The position numbers were made by a program, and so were the translations under genes. Positions 45,027-53,422 of a DNA stretch of 63,201 nt are shown piece after piece. The notes under the pieces were generated by a model. That model saw nothing but the letters and a program-made list of their open reading frames with translations. It was not told the DNA's origin and ran no database searches. Every line of letters begins with the position of its first letter. Position 1 is the stretch's first letter. This stretch comes from JALYOC01 sp036675345 (GTDB lineage Bacteria; Myxococcota; Myxococcia; Myxococcales; Myxococcaceae). The DNA is taken from NCBI GenBank assembly GCA_036675345.1, contig JAKFFE010000011.1, forward strand, positions 1-63,201. Reading direction: 5' to 3'.

Positions 45027-46820
45027 ATGACCACCACTTTGAAGTCCAAGCTCGCCGGCCGGCACCAGTGGATCACCGTCCCCTCGGCGATCATCAACCT
45101 CTTCCTGGGGGTGGTGCTGGTCTACTACTGCAGCCAGACCCTGCAGCTTCCCGAAGGCAGCGCGCTGCGGGTGGGCCTCTCCTCTCTCTGCGCCACCACG
45201 GTGCTATTCCCCCTCTCGATGTGGGTCTACGCGCGGATCCTGGGAGACCTCAAGGCCCTGGCCCAGGGGCGGGCGCCGCTGGACGAGACCCACCTCGCGC
45301 TGGCCGCGCGCCAGGTGAACCGGTTCGCGGATCGGCAGTTCTGGCTGGTGGTGGTGATGTGGATTGGCGGCACCGCCCTCTCCGCGCCGTTGCTGCACTA
45401 CTTCGTCGGCCTGGACTGGGGGCTGTGCGTGCGGGTGGGGCTCAACGCGGTGGTGATCGCCCCGGTGGGCGCGCTGCTGGCCTACCTGACCACGGTGATC
45501 CGCTCCCGCCGCCTGCTGGGTGAGCTCAGCGAGCTGGGGCTGGGCTACGACGGCCTGGCCCGGGCGCTGCCTCCGTCGCGGCGCCAGCTGCGGGCCCGGC
45601 TGATGGTGTTCACCGCGATCCTGGTGATTGCCCCCGCGGTGATCACCGCCGACCTGGCGGTGTCCATGCTCCGGCGCGCCCTGGGCGCGTTCCTGCTCGA
45701 GGCCAGCCCCGCCACCCGGGCGCTCAGCGCCGCCGCCGCCATCGACCACGCCACCACCGCGATGATCGTCCTTGGGGGGCTGGTGCTGCTGTTCGCCCTG
45801 GCCATCGCCTACGCCGGGGGCACCGCGCTGGGGGCCCCGCTGCAGGCCCTGGCCCGCGAGGCCCAGCGGCTGGCCTCCGGGGATCGCGGCTCGCTGCGGC
45901 CGGTGCCGGCGGAGGACGAGCTGTGGGCCCTGTCCTGCGCGTTCCTGGCCCTGCGCGCCCAGACCGCGGAGGTGCTGGCCCGGCTGCGGGTGGCCGGGGA
46001 GCGGATCTCCACCACCACCACCACCCTGGTGGAGGTGGCCCAGGAGAGCGAAGACGGCTCCGGGCTGCAGGCCGCCGCCCTGGGCGCGACCTCCGCCACC
46101 ACCGAGGGGCTGGCCAACGCCGCCCGGATGATCGCCGAGAGCGCCGAACAGGTCTCCAGCGCGGCCCACAAGACCCTGGAGGCGGCGCAGGCCGGACAGT
46201 CCAGCTCGCGCGCGTTCCTGGAGTGCACCGAGCGGCTGCGCGGAGACAACAGCGCGCTCTCCGAGGCGGTGGGGGCGCTGCGCAGCCGGGTGCAGAAGAT
46301 CTCGCAGATCGTGGGGTTCATCAACAAGGTGGCGGACCGCGCGGATCTGCTGGCGCTCAACGCCGAGCTGGAGGGGACCAAGGCCGGAGAGATTGGCCGC
46401 GGCTTCTCGCTGGTGGCGGGGGAGATGCGCCGGGTGGCCGAGCAGGTGGTGCGCACCACCCGGGAGATCGAGACCCTGATCGCCGATGTGCAGCGGGCCG
46501 CCCAGGACGCGGCCTCCGCCACCGAGGCCGGCCAGACCGGCACCCGCTCCGGTGCGCGGCTGGCCCTGGAGCTGTCCGAGACCCTGGACCGGATCCACGG
46601 CCTGGCCAAGGAGACCTCGGAGTCCGCCTCCTCCATCTCCACCGCCACCGAGAAGCAGCAGTCCTCGGCCACCGAGCTGGCCCAGGCGATGAGCAGCGTC
46701 CTCAAGGTCACCGACCTCACCGTGGACACCACCCGGGACATGGCGGCTGCCACCCGGGGGCTGGATGACCTCTCCCGGGCCCTGGGGCAGGCGATGGATC
46801 AGCTGCAGGTGTCGGCATGA
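45027..46820 (+). CDS. Methyl-accepting chemotaxis-like protein, first of tandem pair
   Basis: About 597 residues. Six hydrophobic helices lie between residues 15 and 270 with no large periplasmic sensor domain. A HAMP-like region follows (PLQALAREAQRLASGD), then a long helical MCP signalling domain (about 320-590) whose hairpin tip reads ADLLALNAELEGTKAGE. The canonical tip is ALNAAIEAARAGE, so the contact surface for CheA/CheW is altered. ATG at 45027 is chosen over the upstream ATG at 44991 because a GGGGGG run precedes it. Its last bases overlap the next gene (ATGA). Confidence 0.8.
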   Translation: MTTTLKSKLAGRHQWITVPSAIINLFLGVVLVYYCSQTLQLPEGSALRVGLSSLCATTVLFPLSMWVYARILGDLKALAQGRAPLDETHLALAARQVNRFADRQFWLVVVMWIGGTALSAPLLHYFVGLDWGLCVRVGLNAVVIAPVGALLAYLTTVIRSRRLLGELSELGLGYDGLARALPPSRRQLRARLMVFTAILVIAPAVITADLAVSMLRRALGAFLLEASPATRALSAAAAIDHATTAMIVLGGLVLLFALAIAYAGGTALGAPLQALAREAQRLASGDRGSLRPVPAEDELWALSCAFLALRAQTAEVLARLRVAGERISTTTTTLVEVAQESEDGSGLQAAALGATSATTEGLANAARMIAESAEQVSSAAHKTLEAAQAGQSSSRAFLECTERLRGDNSALSEAVGALRSRVQKISQIVGFINKVADRADLLALNAELEGTKAGEIGRGFSLVAGEMRRVAEQVVRTTREIETLIADVQRAAQDAASATEAGQTGTRSGARLALELSETLDRIHGLAKETSESASSISTATEKQQSSATELAQAMSSVLKVTDLTVDTTRDMAAATRGLDDLSRALGQAMDQLQVSA

Positions 46821-48616
46821 GCGTCGCCCTCGCCGAGGCCCTGCGCGCGTCCGCCTCCCGCATCTCCTCGGTGGCCAGCCTGGCCTCGCTGCCGGTGGGC
46901 GCGGCCACCGTCTACTACGCCACCACCACCATCACCTTCCCCCAAGGATCGCTGCGCCCCCTGCTGGTGCTGGTGGGGATCCTGATCGTGGCGCTGAGCG
47001 CCTTCACCGCCCGGCGCTACAACCGCCAGCTGCGGACCCTGAAGCGGATCGGCCTGCCCGGGGTGCCGCTGAACGAGGAGAACCTGGAGCAGGTGGCCCT
47101 CGAGGCCTTCGGGACCCCGGACATGGTGTTCAAGCTCAACTCGGTGACCTGGGTGGGCTCGGTGGCCTTCGCGGTGCTGGGGTTGAAGCTGTGGGTCCCG
47201 GCGCTGGCTCCGGCCTCGATGGTGCGGATGGCGGTGGCCGGGCTGCTGTTCTTCCCGGTGGGCGCGGTGCTGGCATACCTGCTCACCGCCCAGCAGACCC
47301 GGAAGCTGATCGCCTCCCTCCCCGCCGCCGGCCTGGCCCCCGAACGGCTCAGCGCGGTGCTCCCCCAGAGTCCGGTGCGGATCCGCAGCCGGCTGCTGGT
47401 GTTCACCGCGGTGCTGGTGGTCGTCCCCAGCGCGGTGATCGCGGATCTGGCGATGACCCTGCTCCACCGCGGCCTGGAGCGGGTGCAGGCCCAGACCGAC
47501 CCGGTGCTGCAGGCGGCGCTGGCCCAGCAGTCGGTGGACGAGGCGATCCGGGCGATCGCCATCCTCGGCACCGCCGCGGCGCTGTTTGCCCTGCTCACCG
47601 CCTGGGTGGGCGGCTCGGCGATCGCCGGCCCCTTGCGGGCACTGGCCCGGGAGGCGAAGCGGATGCAGGAGGGGGACCTGACCCACCGCACCGTGGTCCC
47701 GGCGGAGGACGAGCTGTGGGACGTCTCGGTGGCCTTCAGCAGCGTCCAGGTGCAGCTGGTGCGCGGGCTAAGCGAGCTGCGGCGGGCCGGACTGCAGATG
47801 GCCTCCACCTCCCAGCAGCTGCGCCAGATGGCGCTCTCCCACGTGGGGGGCGCCGCCCAGCAGGCCGGCGCGCTGCACCAGACCTCGTTCACCACCGAGG
47901 CCCTGGCCCGGGTCTCGGAGGAGATCGCCGAGTCCGCCCGGGGAGTGACCGCCCGCGCCCAGGAGACGGTGGCCGCCGGCCGGGAGGGAGAACAGCAGAG
48001 CACCGCCTTCCAGACGGCGATGAACCAGCTGGGCAGCGACAACCTGAAGATCGCCGGAGCGGTGACCGAGCTGGAGCGGCGGGTGATCCTGATCCGCGGC
48101 CTGGTCTCCTTCATCGGCAGCGTGGCCGAGCGGGCGGATCTGCTGGCGCTCAACGCCGACCTGGAGGGCACCAAGGCCGGGGACGCCGGCCGGGGCTTCT
48201 CGCTGGTGGCCGGAGAGATGCGGCGGCTGGGCGAGGAGGTGGCCAAGTCCACCCGGCAGATCCACGCGCTGATCGAAGAGGTGCGGGAGGCGACGGTGCA
48301 GGCCCTGCGGGCCACCGAGACCGGCCAGAAGACCACCCGCACCGGGGTGGAGCTGGCCCGCCGGGTCTCCGAGGTGCTGGCCCGGATCGTGACCCTGGCG
48401 GAGGACACGGTGCGCGCCGCGGGGGCGATCTCGGTGGCCACCGAACAGCAGCAGAACGGCTCGGTCCAGCTGGCGGACGCGATGGCCTCGGTGCTGGCGG
48501 TGACCCAGGACAATCAGCGCGGCAGCGCCACCCTGGAGGGTTCGACCGCCGACCTCTCCACCCTGGCCAACGAGCTGAAGGAAGCCGTCCAGCGCTTCCA
48601 GGTCCCCCAGCGTTGA
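46817..48616 (+). CDS. Methyl-accepting chemotaxis-like protein, second of tandem pair
   Basis: 599 residues, a paralogue of the preceding gene with the same layout: several hydrophobic helices in the N-terminal half (for example AVLGLKLWVPALAPASMVRM and LLVFTAVLVVVPSAVIADLA), a HAMP-like segment and a signalling domain with ADLLALNADLEGTKAGD at the tip. The start ATG overlaps the previous stop (ATGA), so the pair is translationally coupled and may form heteromers. No cheA, cheW or cheB is adjacent. Confidence 0.8.
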   Translation: MSVALAEALRASASRISSVASLASLPVGAATVYYATTTITFPQGSLRPLLVLVGILIVALSAFTARRYNRQLRTLKRIGLPGVPLNEENLEQVALEAFGTPDMVFKLNSVTWVGSVAFAVLGLKLWVPALAPASMVRMAVAGLLFFPVGAVLAYLLTAQQTRKLIASLPAAGLAPERLSAVLPQSPVRIRSRLLVFTAVLVVVPSAVIADLAMTLLHRGLERVQAQTDPVLQAALAQQSVDEAIRAIAILGTAAALFALLTAWVGGSAIAGPLRALAREAKRMQEGDLTHRTVVPAEDELWDVSVAFSSVQVQLVRGLSELRRAGLQMASTSQQLRQMALSHVGGAAQQAGALHQTSFTTEALARVSEEIAESARGVTARAQETVAAGREGEQQSTAFQTAMNQLGSDNLKIAGAVTELERRVILIRGLVSFIGSVAERADLLALNADLEGTKAGDAGRGFSLVAGEMRRLGEEVAKSTRQIHALIEEVREATVQALRATETGQKTTRTGVELARRVSEVLARIVTLAEDTVRAAGAISVATEQQQNGSVQLADAMASVLAVTQDNQRGSATLEGSTADLSTLANELKEAVQRFQVPQR

Positions 48617-48630
48617 CGCACCGTCCCAAT

Positions 48631-48899
48631 AAAGGGGACAGGCTACATTTCCAAGCGGCGCTGGGGGTGCGAGCCACCAGGGCCGGCCCGATGGGCGAGT
48701 CGCGCCCTGGACGGGCTCGCGGGTCTTCGACCGCAGCCCGTTCGATGCGCTGGCCACCCTGGCCCAGACCGAGGACGTCTACCTGGGCTGCAACTGCCCC
48801 ACCCAGAAGAACCCGGAGGTGCGGCACTGCCACACCTGGATCGCGTTGGAGTTCATGCACCGGCACTACCCGACGCTACGAGTCCGGATGCCCGAGTAG
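48631..48899 (+). pseudogene. Start-less remnant of a DUF488-like gene
   Basis: A frame with protein-like content but no ATG, GTG or TTG in its 5' part ends at TAG 48897-48899. It reads WTGSRVFDRSPFDALATL, then EDVYLGCNCPTQKNPEVRHC and HTWIALEFMHRHYPTLRV, similar in style to the Cys/His end of DUF488-type proteins. The 5' end is missing because the MCP gene stops only 14 bp upstream. It is best read as a truncated gene fragment. Confidence 0.4.
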
Positions 48900-48902
48900 C
48901 GG

Positions 48903-50498
48903 TCAGCGGTTGAGTCCGCGGGCGGCGTTGATGAAGGCGTCCGCGCGGGCGGAGTCGTAGAAGGAGCGCAGGGCCGGGTTGTCGATGTCCTCGGCGAACG
49001 CCTCGTGGAAGGGGATGGCGTCGTTGGGGTCTTGCGCGTCCTTGTGCAGTTCGCCCTTCACCCAGTCCTTCAGCGCGTCGATCCCCTTGTCCTTGATCAG
49101 CCCTCCGCCCGGGAAGGGGAGATCGGGGATGAAGTCGGTGGCCTTGAACAGGAAGTCCACGAAGCCATCCACCGCGGCGTTCTCCTGGTCCAGCTGATCC
49201 ACCGCCACCTGGAAGCCCCCCTCCACAGTTCCCACCAGGCTTCCCAGCAGCCGCGCCGCGCGCTGGCTCTCCACGCTGGGGGGATTGGTGTTGGCCTCCG
49301 CCTCCAGGGTCTCAGACAGCTCGCCCATCTTCTCCAGCACCGCGTCGCGCAGCCCTTCGCTGCCCTCCAGCGCCGGTTCGGAGAACAGGGTGCGGGCCAG
49401 CGCCTCGGAGAGCTTCCCCTGGCCGTCCGCGGTCAGCGATCCGGAGTCGTCGGTGTACAGCTCCAGGATCGCGTCCAGGTTGCGCTCCATGAAGGTGGCC
49501 AGCCCCTGCCGGGCGGCCTCGTTGTCCCCCACCAGCGGCAGCGCCTGTTCGAACAGGGCCAGCGACTCGTCGGTGGGCGGCTGGATCTTGGACGCCTTGT
49601 CCAGCAGGTTCCCCAGCGCCGGGCTGTAGCCGGTGTAGCCGTAGCCCCCGTCGCGCCCCAGGCCGTCCACGATGGTGGCCATCTCCTCCGGGTGGGCCTC
49701 CATGTACCGCTGCAGGGCCGGGCCGCTCAGCCCGCTGAGGGCCTGGGCCATCCCGTAGGCCCGGTAGCCGGCAGCCTCTCCGCCCTCCGCCTGGTAGTTC
49801 TCCAGCTCCTTCTCCACGTAGGCGTTGATCAACGCCTCGTCGTGGGTGAGCCCGATGAGCTCCCCGATCCCCTCCGCGGTGTCCGACGCTCCCGACCCGC
49901 CGTGCAGGGTGATCGCCGCCTGGAACTCCTCCTCGGTTACCGCCCCCGACTCGAAGGCCCTCTCCACCGCGTTGGCGAGCTGCTGCTTCTGCTCCGGGGA
50001 GAGGTGCTGGGTCTCGTTGAGGATGTTCCCCGCCACCCCCTCGTATTGGAACAGCAGGTCCATGAACGCCTGCTGGTCCGCCGGATCCGGGTGCGCGTCC
50101 AACCACTCCACCACCGCGGTGGCATCGTTGGAGTCGGAGGCCAGGGCGATCGCCTGGAACGCCTCGTCAGCCTCTTCCTCGGTGAACGCCGGCACTTCTC
50201 CGGTGGCGGCGGAGGTTCCGGCCAGGGTGGCCACCTCCGCCCCTCCCCCGGCGGCCACCAGCCGCTGCAGGGTGCCGCCTCGAACCGTGGCCAGGCTGGG
50301 CTGCTGCAGCGCCAGATCGGCCTCGGTGGGGCCAGCCCCGCCCTGCAGCTCCACCTGGGCCGCGGTGGTGGGGGTCAGCTGCACCGTGTCCCGGATCGGA
50401 TTGGCCGACGTCGCCGGGACCTGGCCCGGGGTCACCGCTGGCCGGGGGGTGGTGGCGGGAGGAACCACGGGGCGGGAGAGGGAGTCACGGGTCTTCAT
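48903..50498 (-). CDS. Acidic helical protein of unknown function, leaderless
   Basis: 531 residues. The first 60 residues are rich in Pro, Thr and Ser (PVVPPATTPRPAVTPGQV) with no signal peptide. The rest is acidic and mainly helical (EEEADEAFQAIALASDSND, LSPEQKQQLANAVERAFES, NPALRSFYDSARADAFINAA), with a short hydrophobic stretch near FIPDLPFPGGG. No family recognised. A disordered Ser/Thr/Pro N-terminus without a Sec signal is typical of effectors for specialised secretion systems, but this is inference. It is the last gene of a four-gene minus-strand operon; AGGAG precedes the ATG at 50498. Confidence 0.7.
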   Translation of the reverse strand: MKTRDSLSRPVVPPATTPRPAVTPGQVPATSANPIRDTVQLTPTTAAQVELQGGAGPTEADLALQQPSLATVRGGTLQRLVAAGGGAEVATLAGTSAATGEVPAFTEEEADEAFQAIALASDSNDATAVVEWLDAHPDPADQQAFMDLLFQYEGVAGNILNETQHLSPEQKQQLANAVERAFESGAVTEEEFQAAITLHGGSGASDTAEGIGELIGLTHDEALINAYVEKELENYQAEGGEAAGYRAYGMAQALSGLSGPALQRYMEAHPEEMATIVDGLGRDGGYGYTGYSPALGNLLDKASKIQPPTDESLALFEQALPLVGDNEAARQGLATFMERNLDAILELYTDDSGSLTADGQGKLSEALARTLFSEPALEGSEGLRDAVLEKMGELSETLEAEANTNPPSVESQRAARLLGSLVGTVEGGFQVAVDQLDQENAAVDGFVDFLFKATDFIPDLPFPGGGLIKDKGIDALKDWVKGELHKDAQDPNDAIPFHEAFAEDIDNPALRSFYDSARADAFINAARGLNR

Positions 50499-50555
50499 GG
50501 ACAGCTCCTTTCCAGGATTATGGCGGCGGCGGGACCACAGTTACGTAAAGGCCAA

Positions 50556-51305
50556 TTACGCCTTGCGGGGCGGCACCGGCTTGGTGCTCTTCACCGGCCG
50601 GGGCGGCGGGAGGGCCATCACCGAGGGGCGATCCTCGTCCCCGAACTGGGCCAGGGCGTGGGCGGCGGCGCGGGCCTCCTCCAGCTGGAACTTGCTCTCC
50701 TTGGCCAGGTACGCGGCCAGCGCCGCCGGCTGGGGGACCCGCTGCAGCCGCAGCACCGCCTCCCGGGTCAGCTGCGGCAGCCGGTCCAGGATCGCCACCA
50801 CCGGCGCGCCCAGGGTGGTCCGCCAGGCCTCGGGGACCGCGGCCAGCAGCTTGGCGCGCTCCTCCTCGCCCCAGGTGGAGACCCGGGCCAGATCATCGCT
50901 CAGGTCGCGATCCAGTCCCGGGACCACCTCGCCCAGCCGCTCCAGGTCCTCGGCGGTCAAGGCGCTGCCGTTGGCCAGCGCGGTCGCCTCCGCCGGATCG
51001 AAGCTGCGGGGCAGCGCGGCCAGGGCCTCCAGCTTCGCCTTCCCCAGCTTGAGCCGGACCCGGGTCAGGGTCTCCCGGGCCGCCTTCTCCTGCCGCTGGC
51101 GCACCGCCTCGTGGCGGATGGCGCGGATCTGCTCCGGGGTCAGCGACCGGTTCCCGCCGGTCAGGTTCTGCACCTTGCGCTTGGGTCCGGCGAAGGCCTC
51201 CCCGGCGGAGATGCGGGTCATCCGTTCGTTGATCACCGGGGTGGCCGGAGCGGCCTCTTCACCGCCCACCGCGTCCTTCAACTTCTGGAAGAGCTGCTTG
51301 AGCAC
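50556..51305 (-). CDS. Hypothetical helical protein in the 48.9-53.3 kb operon
   Basis: 249 residues from GTG. The N-terminus is amphipathic (KQLFQKLKDAVGGEEAA). The body is helical with SLTPEQIRAIRHEAVRQRQ and ALPRSFDPAEATALANGSAL, and ends in a Pro/Lys-rich tail (RPVKSTKPVPPRKA). No signal peptide, membrane helix or known catalytic motif. It sits 32 bp after the TPR gene and 57 bp before the acidic protein gene, so it is likely co-expressed with both. Possibly a chaperone or assembly factor; unproven. Confidence 0.62.
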   Translation of the reverse strand: MLKQLFQKLKDAVGGEEAAPATPVINERMTRISAGEAFAGPKRKVQNLTGGNRSLTPEQIRAIRHEAVRQRQEKAARETLTRVRLKLGKAKLEALAALPRSFDPAEATALANGSALTAEDLERLGEVVPGLDRDLSDDLARVSTWGEEERAKLLAAVPEAWRTTLGAPVVAILDRLPQLTREAVLRLQRVPQPAALAAYLAKESKFQLEEARAAAHALAQFGDEDRPSVMALPPPRPVKSTKPVPPRKA

Positions 51306-51337
51306 ACCGCAGTCTTCACCGTCGGGAGGGTGCCTGG

Positions 51338-52465
51338 CTACCCACGCCGCTCGGAGAGGACCCGCTCCAGCCGCCGGGCCTGCTCGCGCAGGGGGCTCTT
51401 CTCCGGCAGCCGGGCCTCCAGCACCGGGGCCAACACCGAGCGGGCACGCTCCACGTCCTCCCGCTGGGCCAGCACCAGGGCCAGGTTCAGTCGCGGCTCC
51501 AGCTGGGCGGGGGCGCGGCGAACCGCCTCCTCCAGCACGGTCAGCGCCCGCTCCTGCCGGGCGCCGGGTCGGCCCTCGTCCATCCGCATCAACAGCTGCC
51601 CCAGGTTGTTGGCGGCGCGCCAGTCGGAGGGATCCAACCCCATCGCGGTCTCGTAGGCGTGGACCGCCTCCTCCAACCGGGGCGGCTGCTCGCCTTCGAA
51701 GTACATCGCCTCCACCATCTGCAAGGTGGCGTTGGACAGCCCCTGCGCGGCCTGGCTGCGACAGATGTGCAGCGCCTCCTCGCGCTTGCCCCGGAGGATC
51801 AGCAGCAGGGCCAGGTTCCCCTGGGCCTCCGGATCCCGGGGACGCTGGCCGGCCAGGGCGATCGCGGTCCGGGACGCGCCCTCCACGTCGCCTTGCAGCA
51901 GCTGGACGTTGGTCATCGCCGCCAGCAGCCGGGGATGATCCGGCAGCACTCCCAGCGCGCGATCCACCACCACCCGTGCCAGCGCCGGGTTCTGCTCCCG
52001 CATCAGCGCCTGGTACAGCGCCAGGTGGGCGGGGAGGAACCGACGCTCGCGCTGCAGCGCTTGCTGCAGCTGGGCCTTGCCCTCCTCGGCCCGGCCCAGC
52101 TCCAGCAGCGCCTGCCCGTAGCGGTAATGGAAGGCGGCGTTGTCCGGGGCCAGCTCCACCGCCCGGGCCAGCGACTGCAGGCCGCCTGGGTGGTCCTTGG
52201 CCTTGAACCGGGCCAGCCCCAGCCCGAAGTGGGCCTCCGCCCGGGAGGGGTCCTGGGCGATCACCGCCTGGTACAGCGAGATGGCGCGCTCCAGCTGCCC
52301 CTGCTGGGCGAAGAGGTTGGCGCGGATCAGCTCCACCTCTGGCAGCGGAGCGCCCAGCGACTGGGCCTGGTCCACCCAGCGGTGGGCGGCGGCCAGGTCC
52401 CGCTGCACGGCCGAGATCTTGGCCTTGGCGAGGTGGGCCTGGAGGTCCCGGGGATCAACGGACAA
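51338..52465 (-). CDS. TPR-repeat protein with uncertain N-terminus
   Basis: At least 375 residues from a TTG at 52465, made of about ten TPR units (FGLGLARFKAKDHPGGLQSL, YRYGQALLELGRAEEGKAQL, NLALVLAQREDVERARSVL). Coding character continues upstream in frame (SLEQLLASGKLIDANLRADQ, itself TPR-like) to the end of the previous gene, where no ATG, GTG or TTG is in frame. The usual GTGA overlap start (52545) exists but is one base out of frame. An unusual CTG start at 52552, or a one-base indel in the C-run near 52530, would explain it. A scaffold role in this operon is likely. Confidence 0.7.
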   Translation of the reverse strand: MSVDPRDLQAHLAKAKISAVQRDLAAAHRWVDQAQSLGAPLPEVELIRANLFAQQGQLERAISLYQAVIAQDPSRAEAHFGLGLARFKAKDHPGGLQSLARAVELAPDNAAFHYRYGQALLELGRAEEGKAQLQQALQRERRFLPAHLALYQALMREQNPALARVVVDRALGVLPDHPRLLAAMTNVQLLQGDVEGASRTAIALAGQRPRDPEAQGNLALLLILRGKREEALHICRSQAAQGLSNATLQMVEAMYFEGEQPPRLEEAVHAYETAMGLDPSDWRAANNLGQLLMRMDEGRPGARQERALTVLEEAVRRAPAQLEPRLNLALVLAQREDVERARSVLAPVLEARLPEKSPLREQARRLERVLSERRG

Positions 52466-52541
52466 AAGCTGATCGGCGCGCAGGTTGGCGTCGATCAGCT
52501 TCCCGCTGGCCAGCAGCTGCTCCAGGGACTGCGGGCGCTTG

Positions 52542-53297
52542 TCACCAGCCAGAGAAGATCTTCTCCGCGGCCCCGCCGATGGCGCCGGTCACGCCCCTGG
52601 CGATCCCGCCCACGTCCACGTTGACGTCGAACTCCAGGCTGGCGCCGATGCCCAGGCTGGCCCCGATGTCGAAGCTGGCGGAGAACTCACCGTCCTGGAA
52701 GCCCACGTCGGCCTCGAACTCGGCGCCGATCCCGGCCATCACCTCCGCGCCCACCGTGCCCTCCACCGGGCCCACTCCGCCGGTGACCTCGGCCCCGGCG
52801 CGCACCCCGGCGAAGGCCTCCGCGTTCACCGAGGCGGCCAGGTCCCCGCTGAGCGGGTCGATGCTCACCGTGGCGTTGGCGTTGCCGGTGGCGCCCACCT
52901 GGGCGGTGCCGGTGGCGCCGGCATTGACGATCCCCAGGTCCGCGTTCACCGATCCGCTGGCGTCCACCGCGAACACCGAGGCGTCCACCGAGGCGCTGGC
53001 GTTCAGCTCCGCGTTGCGCAGGTCCGCGTCCACCGAGCCATTGCCGGAGACCGAGGCGGTGCCCACGTCCACCGCGCCCTGGCCGCGGACGGTGCTGCTG
53101 GGGTTGCCGAACGAACCCTCCGCGTGGGCCGCGGTGCCGCCGGCCTCGAAGCTGTCGCGGTACAGGTTGATCTGGTTGTCGGAGGGGTTGGTGCCCGGAC
53201 GGGCGGTGACCGGGTTCTGGTTCCCGTACTCACGCGAGGTGGAGGAGGTCCGCTCGCGGTTGTAGTTGAAGCTGCCACTGGAGATCGGGAGGGCCAT
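52542..53297 (-). CDS. Gly/Ala/Val-rich beta-repeat protein, leaderless
   Basis: 251 residues. The first 55 residues are polar and disordered (GSFNYNRERTSSTSREYGNQ) and lack a signal peptide. From residue 70 to 230 the chain alternates small and hydrophobic residues in strands such as VDVGTASVSGNGSVDAD, ASASVDASVFAVDASGSVNA and FDIGASLGIGASLEFDVNVD, suggesting a repetitive beta-structure (solenoid or amyloid-like). It begins the four-gene operon that runs to 48903. ATG at 53297 has GGAG seven bases upstream. No known family; a secreted structural or effector protein is plausible. Confidence 0.65.
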   Translation of the reverse strand: MALPISSGSFNYNRERTSSTSREYGNQNPVTARPGTNPSDNQINLYRDSFEAGGTAAHAEGSFGNPSSTVRGQGAVDVGTASVSGNGSVDADLRNAELNASASVDASVFAVDASGSVNADLGIVNAGATGTAQVGATGNANATVSIDPLSGDLAASVNAEAFAGVRAGAEVTGGVGPVEGTVGAEVMAGIGAEFEADVGFQDGEFSASFDIGASLGIGASLEFDVNVDVGGIARGVTGAIGGAAEKIFSGW

Positions 53298-53422
53298 GGT
53301 CTGCTCCGTACGGCAGGAAGGGGACGTCTTGATCCGATTCTCCGCCGATGTAGGCCAAAGTTGCTGGCCGGCCGGGACAAAGTTTCGTGACAATCCCCGG
53401 ACCGACACCGGCCCACATCCGG

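Noticed and set aside
52545..52600. GTG at the GTGA overlap as the true start of the TPR gene
   Set aside because: In the sequence as given that frame stops after about 16 codons; it is only usable if a base is missing in the C-run.
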